Source: Vitis vinifera
Lineage: Eukaryota > Streptophyta > Magnoliopsida > Vitales > Vitaceae
NCBI RefSeq assembly: GCF_030704535.1
Contig: NC_081819.1
Span: 17,766,001 to 17,830,000 of the forward strand
Reading direction: 5' to 3'
Length of the DNA stretch: 64,000 nucleotides
Positions 13,940-24,429 of the stretch are shown in pieces. The notes under the pieces are model-generated. The model was not told the DNA's origin, ran no database searches, and saw only the letters and a list, made by a program, of their open reading frames with translations. Position 1 is the stretch's first letter, and every line of letters starts with the position of its first letter. A program made the position numbers and the translations under genes.

Positions 13940-14660
13940 TGACCGATCTATTTTGTACTTAATCGGACAGGTTTGGATAATTATTTTCAATATTCAAGTT
14001 AGGTTTGAGTTAACTTTTTTTAACTCGAACATAATTTGGATTGGGTGGAAGCTAAAATTCATGTTAAAATTCAAACGTTTTTATAATGGATATTTTTTTT
14101 TTTAATATCAAATTATATTATATTATATTATATATTTTTTTATGTTTTTAAAAAAATATATAAATTTATGTTTATTCTTGAAATTATAATTTATTTAATA
14201 TTTAAATTTTAATATAAATATATTAAAAATAGTCTTCTAAAAAATCTAATAAATGAATTTTAAATTATATAAATCAAATAATTTAAACTTAATCCCATCA
14301 ACTTAAATCTAATTTAAATAATCTAAATTTAATTTGAGGTTTAAAAAATAAGGTAAGATTCGACTTGGGTTGCATATTGGATTGGGCGATCAACCCTTGC
14401 TGCCTACTTTTAATCAAATAACCCTTTAACATTTTATGCGCCCTTTAACATTTTATGCGCCGAAAAATAGAAATGGTAAAAGTTCATGTTGGATGACATT
14501 TTTATTGGGAGAAAGTAATTTCAGAAAAAAAAAAAAAAAAAAAAACCCTGAAAATAAACTTCCTTTTCCCCTCAATTCAGTGGGTGTGGGAGGAGATGAG
14601 ATTCAACACCAAAACATGAAAAACAAAAATCACCCTTTTCAATTACTCAATATCACTTTC
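13940..14660. other. Intergenic, AT-rich with small duplications
   Basis: No gene. Holds a 20-base tandem repeat at about 14424-14461 (CCCTTTAACATTTTATGCG twice) and a poly-A tract at 14524-14544. Confidence 0.5.
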
Positions 14661-14741
14661 GATGAGAATTACAAGAGATCCTCAGAAATCGTCGTAAATT
14701 GAGAAAACCCTAGAAAATGAAGAAGACACCCGAACGGAAGT

Positions 14742-14924
14742 CTAATCGGAAACGTCGTCGTCTCGATTCTTTTTGGGCTTGCGATAATTCTCCTCGATGT
14801 GCTTAGCCATGACAAGGCCAGTATTAGCGAGTTTCCTGACATTGGGAACGTTGTAGTTCTGAGCGATATACACTCCACAGACGGTTCCCACCATGAACAT
14901 GAAACTGCTTCTGATTATACCCAT
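14742..14924 (-). CDS. STMP1-like short transmembrane protein, copy 1
   Basis: A complete single-exon gene for a 60-residue protein. Residues 1 to about 22 are hydrophobic (MGIIRSSFMFMVGTVCGVYI), followed by AQNYNVPNVRKL, then a charged tail rich in Lys, Glu and Asp. The GxYxAQNYxxPN core matches what I know of STMP1 (short transmembrane mitochondrial protein 1), a mitochondrial inner-membrane micropeptide of animals. That relationship is by motif only. A second intact copy lies at 21410-21595 and a broken one between them, showing the frame is conserved and therefore real. The mitochondrial role in plants is an inference. Small size means it would be missed by many gene callers. Confidence 0.8.
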   Translation of the reverse strand: MGIIRSSFMFMVGTVCGVYIAQNYNVPNVRKLANTGLVMAKHIEENYRKPKKNRDDDVSD

Positions 14925-15456
14925 TTTTTTATCTTGATCTTGATCTGATCCACCGACACAGAGGGCTTTGCGAGATGGAGACGGAAATGGGTTTAAGAGT
15001 TCAGAGCTTGATGCAGCTTTAAATGGACGCCCTCAGCGTTAACCCCTTCTCCAAGGCAAAGAGTCAACCGCTCCTCATCACTTGATTGGCTTATTCCTAT
15101 TCCAAAAGCTTCATTTAAAAGCACTTCCTTGTTTTCTTTTTTAAAGAAAATTATTTTTTAGGAAACTTATTAGTTTTTTCAATGGCTGGACATCTTTTCC
15201 AATTTTTATTTTTTTTTTACCTTTAAGGATAATATGAAAAAAGAAAAAAAAAATTAAAATTATCTATGGACCAGCGGGTATATGAACTATTATACTAATT
15301 ATAATCTATTAGGAAGGATGATATGTATATTAAGAGTTAATTTTGTAGTGATTTTTTAAAATATTTTTAATATTTATAATATTTAGAAAAATTATCATTC
15401 AAACATTAAAAATATTAGAAACGTTTTTTAAAATTATTATCAAACACATTCTATAT

Positions 15457-15732
15457 TGTTTGTTTTTTTAGCTTTTTACTTAAAATAATTTATTTTCAAA
15501 ATTTAGGTTATTTACTTTTTTTATTTTTTCATAATTTATTATATATTTTTTATTAAATAGAAAAAACTAAAATATGTAGTTTTTTTTAAATAAAAAAAAA
15601 TAACATATTGATTTTTCTTTACTTTTTATTTTTTAATACTTAATAGAAATAAAATACTATAAAAACAAATAACTTAATATTTAACATTATTAAGTATTAA
15701 GGTTATATTTAAATTAAGTAAAAAAACAAACA
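15457..15732. mobile_element. Miniature element, family B, copy 1
   Basis: Starts TTGTTTGTTTTTTTAGC and ends AGTAAAAAAACAAACATC, an imperfect terminal inverted repeat. Internal words (TTTTCAAAATTTAGGTTATTT, AATACTTAATA, TATAAAAACAAATAA) recur in copies at 34.46-34.71, 35.24-35.51 and, inverted, 35.52-35.65 kb. Non-coding; fits a MITE. Confidence 0.6.
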
Positions 15733-16839
15733 TCACTAGGTTCAAAATCCTACAAGATTAAATTTTTAAGAAAATTGGTGTTCAACGTAATATTAAATGA
15801 TATTTATCATTTTCTTTTATTAAAAGGAATTAACTGATAGTTTATGGATTTTTTTCCCCCTTCAAAATAATTAAAATTTAAATTTGATTATATTTTTTTT
15901 GTTCACAAAAAACAAATTTGTATATACAAATTTATGTGTTTATGCCAAAATTTCAAGAAGGAAAAAATTAAATAAATTGAAATTTATACTTGTTTGAAGA
16001 AGTATAACTCTTATAAATTTTTTTCGGTAATATTTGGTTCTCAAAAAATACTCAGATAAAAAAAATCTTAAGAAAAATTATTTTACAATATTTAATAGCA
16101 TCATGGAAAATGATTAAATATAGTTAAAATTAATTAAAAACTTATATATTTTAAAATTATTTAATTTTAATATTAAAAAGTTAAAATAAGTAAAATAAAT
16201 TTGAAATAACTTATAAAAATAATTTATTAATTTTAAATCTTTTTTTATTTTTATTTTTTTGTATTTCATTTTTAATTTTCCTTTCCTTACATGTTCTTTC
16301 AAACTTTTCGAACCAAACATAACCTTATTTGCAAAGGGAAAAAACAACTTTAAATTTTAAACAATATTTTTTAGCAACTTATTTAGGTTTGAGATAAATC
16401 AAGATTAGAAGTATTCTCTTAGACTTTCAAGTGGTCTCTCTCAGATTCCGAGTGTTGTGAAATATCCCATAACGTTTAACTTCCATATCTTGATACTTTT
16501 AATCCCTTTAAAATATTATTTATCAATTAAAAATAAAAATAATAAATACAAATAATTGTTTTTTATATATAAAATCAATTTAATTTAATTTTTTATTTTT
16601 TATTTTTAATATAGATAAAATAATAATAATACAATACCTTTCAATAAAATAAATTATAAAAAATTATAATATTTTAATTATTTATAACATATAATTATTT
16701 TAATGTGACTAAATCTTTTTAAAAATGATTTTCTTAAAAAAATTTAAAATTTTTCAACAAAAAGTTAAATGGGGCTAGGTAGGCACGACTTTGCAAATTT
16801 CTATGAAAATATTTTTAAAATAATTAAAAATTAAGGTTA

Positions 16840-17060
16840 TTTAATTAAAAGAGTTATTGAAAGCCCTCATTCGAAAATCTAATCTTCTATTTTTTTTTTC
16901 TCTTTTTAATAAAAATGTCCTTGAAACAACAATTAAAAATATTTATGTAAAAAAAACGTGACCCTTCAAATAAAAACGTTTCGAGGAAAAATATAGAAAT
17001 GGTTAGATTTACAAAATTGAGAATTATTTCATAGTTTTTATTACTCGATTATGGATTTTA
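16840..17060. mobile_element. Miniature element, family D, copy 1
   Basis: Contains GGTTATTTAATTAAAAGAG and TTGAAAGCCCTCATTCGAAAAT, followed by TTAATAAAAATGTCCTTGAA. A similar series occurs at 47.62-47.83 kb and, inverted, at 22.27-22.50 kb (ending AATCAAATAACCC). Non-coding; limits approximate. Confidence 0.4.
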
Positions 17061-17841
17061 ATTATTGAAGAACTTACCCATATTAATCTATAAAAGACAA
17101 ACGTTGCTCTGCAAATTCAGGATGATGTTCTCAAATTCAAAAGAAGAACAATAGAAAATGTTAGAAAAATCTAAGAGAAAGGAAGAAAAGAAAAAAAAAA
17201 GAAGAAGAGAAAAGTGGAGACGAGACCATCCCAATACCATAAAATTAAGGGATAATTGTGTTTCGGATCTAGTTGGATCAAAAAATTAAGTCTTGATTCA
17301 TATAAGTTCAATATTTAAGCCCTAGACTTAGACGAAGTGGAAGTGTGAAAATTGAGAAGAAGAATATGAATTTTTTATCTTTCCAAAAATGAACTTGACT
17401 ATGAAATAAATAAAAAAGTAAAAAAAGTTAATTTAAATTTTATTTCTTTTGCAAACCTCAATAAAATTTAATATAATTTAGTGATTTGAAAAAAAAATAC
17501 ATTATTTTCCAAAAAAATAAAAATAAATTATTATTATTTAAAAGTCAAACATCTTGAAAAATATATATATTTAAAATTATGTACATAAAAAATAATTGAA
17601 AATATATCAAATTTATTTTTTAAATGATATTTTTATAATATTTTTTAAAAAAATTCTAAAAATAATTATTAAAAAAAAATTTAAGATAATAACATTTCTC
17701 AAATATTATGATAGAAAATAGTTTTGAAACCTATATTGATCTCTTTATATTTTATATCCTCCGGTATCAATTATGCAATTTTTATGACAAAAAACAATTG
17801 TCCCTCGAATTAAAACACAAATACATACACATGTGATAGCA

Positions 17842-18010
17842 ATTTGTGTCTGGTGTCACCGACCTTCTGCAATTACTCTCACAGAACGACGTCGTCTGTC
17901 TTAGCCTTGGAATTCCCATAGTTTTGGTCCATGTGCTGAGCCCTGGCGCATTCAATGTGGATCCGTTTCTCAGTTCTGCAGTTTTTAGCAGCATGAGCCC
18001 CCCTTTGATT
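17842..18010 (-). pseudogene. STMP1-like gene, copy 2, broken
   Basis: The minus strand aligns base for base with the gene at 21410-21595. The 3' half keeps its frame (ECARAQHMDQNYGNSKAKTDDVVL then stop, against CARAKHMEQIYRKSKAKTDD in copy 3). A deletion of about 50 bases removes the start codon and the hydrophobic N-terminus. The conserved YVARNYTVPD core is degraded to HAAKNCRTE. No other start could restore the membrane segment. It is closer to copy 3 than to copy 1, so it probably arose from a local duplication of the copy 2/3 ancestor. Confidence 0.75.
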
Positions 18011-18369
18011 TTGATGAATGAATGTGAGAGAAAATGAGAATGGGTCGGTTTGGAGCTTTTACTGAGGGACAGTGCCCAACATTTCTTGGGAGTTGGGTCA
18101 CGTTCCAACTAATTTTTGAGATTTAATTGTTAAAAAAATACAATAATTTTATTTTTTAAATATGATATTTCAAAATATATATTTAAATTTACCATACTTT
18201 AAAAGAATCCAATCGAAAATTATAGATAATTTTTAACTAATAATATAAAATATATCATATTTCAGTAAATATTTCAAAATATATATATATATAATCCTTT
18301 AAATATGGATGTTTTATAAATAAATTTATGACTTAAAAATAATAAAAATAATAAGGATAAATATTAGTT

Positions 18370-18556
18370 AAAATTAGTGAGGGTAAATGTATCACTTTGA
18401 TAATTTAAAATAAATTTTAAATTAACTTTATTAAACAACCTTAATACTTAAAATAAAAAATAAGTAATTAATTTTAAGTTAATCATTTAAGGTTAATTTA
18501 ACTTAAAATTAATTTAAATCATTAAAAAATAAATATTAAGTTTTATCAAACATCCC
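18370..18556. mobile_element. Miniature element, family A, copy 2
   Basis: Ends AAGTTTTATCAAACATCCC, the reverse complement (one mismatch) of the start of the family A copy at 2089. The body has the same TTAAGTTAA/TTAACTTAAAATTAA words. Non-coding. Confidence 0.55.
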
Positions 18557-18946
18557 ATTTGAAAAAAAAAAATTGATGATTCCTTTCTATTTCTTTTTTA
18601 TTTTTCATCGGTATCCTTTTCCATGTTAAAATATATTTTTATAAAATTTATTAGCAAAATGAAAAAAAAATATATTAATATCACAATCTATTAACATTGT
18701 CATTACTATAGAGAAAATATATTCGTGATTTATTTAGTAACAAATCTAAAGAAAATAAATTTTAAAAAATAATATTATACGATAAAAATAGATTCATATA
18801 AGATTTACTAAGTAGCTTCTAACAATCACTAACCATTTAGATAAGAAAAATATCTATTTAAAATAAAATTGATTTGCTTTTCATAATAATTAATTGGATA
18901 AGAATGAAAAGAAAAAAGGAAAAAAAACATGAGAGTGATTAGAATG

Positions 18947-20351
18947 CTTCTGATTAAGGGTCCCCAACGGGCCGGGCCGGGCCCTTGATATATCTAAGGC
19001 CTGTGACCCGGTCCGTGGGCCCTCAGTTGGGCGAGCTTGGCGGGCTGGGCTGGCGGGCCGGGGTAAAAATTAAAATAATTTTTAATTTTGAGGAGCTAGC
19101 CACCAACTGAGCTGACCCTCTTTTGTGTAACTATTTTGCATTAGTTATATATATATATTAGAAATGTTGTATGATTTTTGAAAAAAAATAAAAGTGAGTT
19201 GGCTGTTCAACGGTCACATGACCGTTGGACATGCCACTCATAATTCAATTTTAAATATATGACCGTTGAACGGTCTTGAAATTTAAAAAAAAAAAAAAAA
19301 ATCCTAATATTTAAATCCCTATAAATATTAAATACCCTCAATTTTTTTCTATTCTCTTAACTCTTAAGCTCTCTCCCATTCCACAATATTTCCGATTATT
19401 GCATTTTGTTTCAAATTATTCAATATTATTGGTGGTGAAAAACAAGTATTGGTGGTTCAAAGAGTTCAAATTTGAAGGAATTTCTGTTTCGATTCTCCAA
19501 TTTAGTAACATACTTCACATTTTCTTTTATTTATTTGTTACATTTTAATTTTACATTTATTATTTTTAGCATAATATTTTATCAATAATTATAATTATGT
19601 CAAGTGGTTCTTGTTCTTCATCTAATGCATGTGATAGCAAAAAATTTACTTCAAATATATGGAATTTTTTTGATAGAATAGAAATAAATTTAGAAAATAA
19701 TAAAAAAGAAATAAAAGAAAAATGTAAAATTTGTAACAAACTTCTTAGTGGTGGCTCAAATGCAGGTACAAGTCATTTAAAAAGGCATCATGAAAATTGT
19801 AAAACTAAAAATAATGTAGATATTAGAAATTATATGCAATTAGGTAAATATGAAAGTGGAAATTTAAAAACATTTTCTTATGATGAATCTTATTGTCGTG
19901 AAGAAATGATTGGTTATATAATAAGAGCAGAACAACATTTCAATTTCACTAATTCGCCATCACCGCCAAGAGATAATGATTAAAATATTTTACTAAATGT
20001 ATGTCATATTTTTATTTTTATTTTTATGGTTGAAAAGTACAAATGATTGACAAATAAGTAGGTGCCAACCTAGTTGGGATGTATTTATTTTGTAGTAATG
20101 TAAACTTTTCCCACATTTTCAAATGTAATGTATACATTCAATGAATAAAATAGTTAACAATAAATATTTTTATTAATGTAACATTTTCCATTTCTTGAAT
20201 TTTTTATATATATATATATATTTTTTAAAGTGGCGGGCCTACGGGCCGACCTGTATGGCCGGGCCGGGCCTAATTTGGGGCCCATGGCCTGGCCCATCCA
20301 GAAATGGGCTCGGGCCGGGCTGCGGGCTTTTTGGAGACCCTTACTTCTGAT
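18947..20351. mobile_element. Non-autonomous hAT transposon with 8-bp target duplication
   Basis: CTTCTGAT at 18947-18954 is repeated exactly at 20344-20351, the 8-bp duplication typical of hAT elements. The element itself (18955-20343, 1389 bp) begins TAAGGGTCCCCAACGGGCC; the reverse complement of its right end begins TAAGGGTCTCCAAAAAGCC, giving imperfect terminal inverted repeats. Subterminal zones at both ends are packed with GGGCCGGGCC-type words, as expected for transposase binding sites. The only gene is a 128-codon BED-finger frame (19597-19983). The catalytic and dimerisation parts of a hAT transposase are absent, so mobility would need a partner element. Confidence 0.88.
19597..19983 (+). 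CDS. Truncated hAT transposase, BED zinc-finger part only
   Basis: Encodes 128 residues. After a Ser-rich start, residues about 20-70 form a BED-type zinc finger: TSNIWNFFDRIE, then CKICNKLL and SHLKRHHENC carry the Cys/Cys/His/His-or-Cys ligands. Residues about 75-128 resemble the start of a hAT transposase but end SPPRDND with a stop, where a full transposase would continue for hundreds of residues. It sits centrally in the 1.39 kb element with a possible TATA-like TATAAATATTAAATA about 280 bp upstream. It may bind the element's GGGCC-rich ends without cutting; that is inference. Very AT-rich codon use. Confidence 0.7.
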   Translation: MSSGSCSSSNACDSKKFTSNIWNFFDRIEINLENNKKEIKEKCKICNKLLSGGSNAGTSHLKRHHENCKTKNNVDIRNYMQLGKYESGNLKTFSYDESYCREEMIGYIIRAEQHFNFTNSPSPPRDND

Positions 20352-21380
20352 AATAACTTAGACCATATGCCCCAAACATCATTAGTTGTCCATACATCGG
20401 TAAGGGATGTATGGATTTTCAGGAAAAGAGGTGTCATGCTGGTCCTCATCAAGCCGCTCGGATCCCTAAAGTGAATAGAAAATTGGATCTATATTGGATC
20501 TTACTTAAATCGCTCTGTTCATCCTCTTCGGAGGAAGGTACAAAGGGATATAAATATACAAAATCAAGGTACAAAGGGACACAAAGATACAAAGGGATGC
20601 CTTTAAAGTACAAAGTAATGAGACTTTTGATAAATTGCTTTTGGAGTACAAGAAAATGCGAATTTGGATAGATTGTTTATGGGGTACTAATAATTTTGTC
20701 CTTGGAGCGAAATTGGAGGACAAGAGAGCAAAATGGATAAAGAAAGGTATGGTTTGTGAATGTATTGGAGTGGAATGACTCAAATTAAGAAAAATTAATA
20801 AATGTAAGTATCAATCATCTACACTTACTCTAAATATCATGAATGATCTTTTTAATATAGTACCATAGTTATTTTTTTAAATTCCTTCCCATGTTTATCA
20901 TTTTAATTTTGTATCTTAATAATTTTTTTATATAAATTTATTTACGTGGAAAAACAAATATATTTTAATTACATCTTTATAAAATATTTTTTCTAAATTT
21001 ATTTATTGATTTTGGATTAAAGAAAAAAACTACCCACTTTTTCAAAGTGTTTATCTTATTAAAATATTAATAGATTTATATGTTTTTATGAAATTAAAAA
21101 ATTTTAAAAAAATAAAAATCCAATCTACCACCTCACTTCAAGCTTATCAGAAATAACAAGTTTTGGATTTGTACAGAAAAAAAAAAAAAACAAAAAAAAA
21201 ATAGAATCCAAGAAAAATCTGTCCTATTTTCTACCACAACCAATTAAAAAGAGGATTTTTATTTTTTTTTAATCTAATAACTTCCACATTTTAATCTATA
21301 AAAGCCTCTAACACTCTTCTAAGTTCAGATTACAGGAGACAATCACAGACAAACCCAATACTAAACAACCCCATAACAAT
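20352..21380. other. Intergenic, no gene recognised
   Basis: Contains short local repeats of the word TACAAAGGGA at about 20540-20600. Otherwise AT-rich with homopolymer runs. Frames here are short and lack family resemblance. Confidence 0.4.
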
Positions 21381-21409
21381 TTGTGTCTACTATCACTGAC
21401 TTTCTGCAA

Positions 21410-21595
21410 CTACTCTTCCAGAACGATGTCGTCTGTCTTGGCCTTGGATTTCCGATAGATTTGCTCCATGTGCTTAGCCCTGGCACATCCTGTGTGGGTC
21501 AGTTTCTTCATGTCTGGAACTGTGTAGTTTCGAGCAACATAAGCCCCCCAAAGGGACCCCAGTACGAAGATGAAACCACCTTTGATTATGCCCAT
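21410..21595 (-). CDS. STMP1-like short transmembrane protein, copy 3
   Basis: A complete single-exon 61-residue protein. A hydrophobic N-terminus (MGIIKGGFIFVLGSLWGAYV) is followed by ARNYTVPDMKKL and a Lys-rich tail ending TDDIVLEE. It shares the MGII start, the G-x-Y-x-A-x-NY-x-VP core and the charged tail with copy 1, but replaces AQNY by ARNY and VPN by VPD. The start is fixed by the shared MGII. Location in mitochondria is inferred from the STMP1 resemblance. Divergence from copy 1 suggests an older duplication, with copy 2 a recent derivative. Expression cannot be judged from sequence. Confidence 0.75.
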   Translation of the reverse strand: MGIIKGGFIFVLGSLWGAYVARNYTVPDMKKLTHTGCARAKHMEQIYRKSKAKTDDIVLEE

Positions 21596-22264
21596 TTTGA
21601 TTTTGAGAATGGTATGGGAGTTGGGTCTTGAGAGACTTCAGTTTGGAGCCTCTTAATAAGGGCCAGTGCTAACATTCATGGATCTATCTTGTTGCCCAAG
21701 ATTTCTTTCTTGGGGGTCAGGTAAGGTTAGTAACAACCCCTCCTCCACGGGTCAACCACGTCTTCCTCAAGTAATTCAATGAAATTTAATTGTTTTATTA
21801 GACACAATCAATTATCTGTCCCAATCTGGACTAGTATATTCTATGCTTAGAATATTATATTGGGCACAGGGGGATGATTTGGTTGGACCACCTCAAACTT
21901 CCCATGACAAAAAAGAAAAAAAATGAAGGCAGGAAAAACTGTCAGAAAGGCAATGGGCAAGGAGAAGAAAGTGAAATGAAATAACATTCTCTGTTTCATT
22001 ACTTCTCCTTCTTTTTGTCGGAGTTGGGTTTGGATGTCCGAATGGCTTACGCAACCTGACTTGACAAATAAAACTGGGAAGTTTTTAAGAGTTTTAAAAC
22101 TGCCCAAAAACTATTATATAATATATAAATAAAAAAATAAAACTTTTTTTTTTCACTCCCCCTGATAAGATCTCATGGGGTTTCATTTTGTTCGAAGTTG
22201 GGTTTAGGTGTCCAAATAGGTAGACCCAACCTGACCCAATAAATAAAAGTGAGGACAGTTGGTT

Positions 22265-22500
22265 GACATAAATGAAATAATCCTCATGTTTGTGAATTTA
22301 ATATTTTTTATGTTTTTGTTTAAAAAGCAACCCATTTTTTATATAAATGTCTTTAATTATTTTAAATATTTACATGTAGGTTTTAAATCATAAGAAAAAA
22401 ATAATGATATTTTAGTCAAAATATGACAAAAAAAAATGAAGAATTAGATTTCTCAAGTTAGTTTTTAATGTCCTTTTTAATCAAATAACCCATAAAAAAA
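22265..22500. mobile_element. Miniature element, family D, inverted copy
   Basis: Runs from ATGAAATAATCCTCATGTTTGT to TTAATCAAATAACCCATAAA and matches, in reverse orientation, the series at 47.62-47.83 kb (GGATTATTTGATTAAGAGGG ... AGAATCATTTCAT). Non-coding; limits approximate. Confidence 0.4.
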
Positions 22501-22618
22501 ATAAAAATATTCTTTTCTCTTCCTAAGAAGACATCCCTATTTCTGATTTTCTATGTTTTTGGTCTCTCTCTAAAAACCATATTTCTAGAAAAATAAAAAA
22601 TAAAGTCTTCTCTTTATT

Positions 22619-22847
22619 TATTTGTTTATTTTTTACTATTTTCTCCGTCACAACCATGGTTAAGACACTTGTATTGTAGATGTAGAGTGATTCTCATATT
22701 CGTAATTTGACGACATAAAATAGGAAAATTAGTCATTTATTTATTTTTTACTATTTTCCCATCACAACCATGGTTAAGACACTTGTATTGTAGATGTAAA
22801 GTGATTCTCATATTCGTAATTTCACAATATAAAATAGAAAAATTAGT
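22619..22847. repeat. Tandem duplication, 114-bp unit, two copies
   Basis: The segment ATTTTTTACTATTTTC..ACAACCATGGTTAAGACACTTG... occurs twice with a 114-base offset and only a few differences between copies. Non-coding. Confidence 0.85.
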
Positions 22848-23433
22848 CCGAATGGAAATTTTTGGGCATATCATAAGATAACCACAAATCCTTAATTTCC
22901 GCCACATTTCTTCCATGAAAAAATGAAATGAAACTCTCTTTTACTGCATTCGAATTTTGTACGACAACCAATTAAAAAGAGGAACTAGCATTTTCCCCTT
23001 TGTTTTTTCGACTTGTGTGTGGTCAAATACAACAATGATCTATAACACCAGTGTGATGAAAAAGCTGGGATTCAATAAAGGTTAGTTCTTGGTTCCTACC
23101 TTAGCTACATCCTCCACCCAAACTATGGTCCCCTAGAGAAGTGGAAATCATCAAGAAGAAACAAAGCAATTCCCTGGGGCCTCAGTGCTCTTGGATTTTT
23201 CTTCTGCCATGGAATCTTTTGAGATATTGCAGAAAAATTTAGAGCTGCTATCATCCACTACATTTTTACGTGGGCCATTGGAATCAATTTTCTTCCATTG
23301 ATGCCAATCACACATTGTTAAAAATCCAGCTTCAACACCATCCATGGCCTAATACTAGCCACTGCTCTCACATGGATGTTACTTTCAATCTCATATACAT
23401 ACAAACTAAGCTGTTTGAGCACATATTTTTCTC

Positions 23434-23441
23434 TATATAAA
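23434..23441 (+). promoter_or_regulatory. TATA box of the proline-rich protein gene
   Basis: TATATAAA lies 49 bases before the ATG at 23483. Transcription would start near 23465, which puts the other in-frame ATG (23459) at or before the transcript start and favours 23483. Confidence 0.7.
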
Positions 23442-23482
23442 CCCTTTCAGTACTGCTCATGGTTTGCTGCATGAAAAGAGAA

Positions 23483-23923
23483 ATGGCTTCCTGGGGTTCT
23501 AAGGTAGCAGCTCTTCTCATTCTCCTGAACATCTTCTTCTTCTCTTGTGTCTCATGTAATGGGGTTCCATGCCCCCCCAGTACGCCTCCAGCTCCCACTG
23601 TCCCAAAGTCTCCTCCGAAGAAACCAGCTCCCACTGTCCCAACGCCTCCTCCGAAGAAATCAGCTAAGTGCCCAAAAGATACCCTTAAGTTTGGGGCGTG
23701 TGCCAACTGGCTAGGATTGGTGGGGGAGGTTGTTGGGACTCCACCTAGCAGCAAATGTTGTGCACTGGTGGCGGGTCTGGCTGATCTTGAAGCTGCATTG
23801 TGCTTTTGCACTGCAATTAAGGCCAATGTGTTGGGGGCTATCAAGGTTGAAGTGCCTGTGGCCCTGACTTTGCTTGTGAATGCATGTGGGAAGAAGGTTC
23901 CTGAAGGCTTTGTATGTGCATAG
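23483..23923 (+). CDS. Hybrid proline-rich protein with 8-cysteine (LTP-like) domain
   Basis: Encodes 146 residues from the chosen ATG. An in-frame ATG at 23459 would add 8 residues (MVCCMKRE) ahead of the signal peptide and is disfavoured by the TATA position. Order: signal peptide (MASWGSKVAALLILLNIFFF...), a short Pro/Lys-rich stretch with repeated APTVP and PPKK words, then the eight-cysteine motif C...C...CC...CxC...C...C (KCPKDTLKFGACANW, SSKCCALV, ALCFCTAI, NACGKK, FVCA). This is the HyPRP branch of the plant lipid-transfer/protease-inhibitor superfamily, secreted and often wall-associated, with roles in elongation, stress and defence. There is no intron. An AATAAA signal lies at 23989-23994. 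The precise role is unknown. Confidence 0.92.
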   Translation: MASWGSKVAALLILLNIFFFSCVSCNGVPCPPSTPPAPTVPKSPPKKPAPTVPTPPPKKSAKCPKDTLKFGACANWLGLVGEVVGTPPSSKCCALVAGLADLEAALCFCTAIKANVLGAIKVEVPVALTLLVNACGKKVPEGFVCA

Positions 23924-23988
23924 TTTCACTGTCATGGGGTGTACAAGTCCTTGGGATTGCGGTTTTATGTACTAAATGATCTTTATTA

Positions 23989-23994
23989 AATAAA
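23989..23994 (+). terminator. Polyadenylation signal AATAAA
   Basis: AATAAA 66 bases after the proline-rich gene's stop codon, a normal plant near-upstream position. Confidence 0.6.
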
Positions 23995-24429
23995 GCAAAG
24001 TTTGTTTCATATAAAGCTAATTAGTGAATAATAGAACAAGGCATAAATACATCTAACCTCCATTAATTTGAAAATTCATCATACCTCGCTTATTTTAGTT
24101 TGAAAATTCATTAGATATTCCCGTTATTTTGAGTGAGAGAGGTAAATCAATAGAAATGAAATATACTTAACCAAATTAAACCTCTTGTTTTGCTGATATA
24201 GAGGAACTCTCCTCGGTGGCATTGTTCAATTCATGTAATGATATTTTTCAAATCACGACTTTAAAACATGTTTATATGATTAAAATGAGTCTTTGGAAAT
24301 ATAGCATCAAGAACTTTTTTCTCAATCCGATGTAAGATATCAAAACTAATGTTTCTACAATCTTCAACAAAACAACATGCCCTACTTCACCCTAATGATT
24401 GATTCATTCTTCTTTAGCTTCTTGATTAG

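Larger units (their letters stand above)
15100..17780. other. AT-rich intergenic stretch with miniature elements
   Basis: No gene recognised. The sequence is mostly A/T runs. Two miniature-element copies inside it are listed separately (15457-15732 and about 16840-17060). The 77-codon minus frame at 16114-16347 is a Lys/Ile/Phe-rich chance frame. Confidence 0.5.
21640..23430. other. Intergenic between STMP1-like copy 3 and the proline-rich gene
   Basis: Holds a family D element (22265-22500), a 114-bp tandem duplication (22619-22847) and, at 23151-23345 minus, a 64-codon frame whose mid-part (DSNGPRKNVVDDSSSKFFCN) looks protein-like but has no family I can name. No confident gene. Confidence 0.4.

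Noticed and set aside
13670-13942. Overlapping 90- and 77-codon frames on both strands with long Tyr-Ile runs
   Set aside because: They are translations of the (TA)n microsatellite, not proteins.
23368-23844. 158-codon minus-strand frame over the proline-rich gene
   Set aside because: Antisense shadow of the signal-peptide, proline-rich and eight-cysteine coding sequence, which has clear family features.
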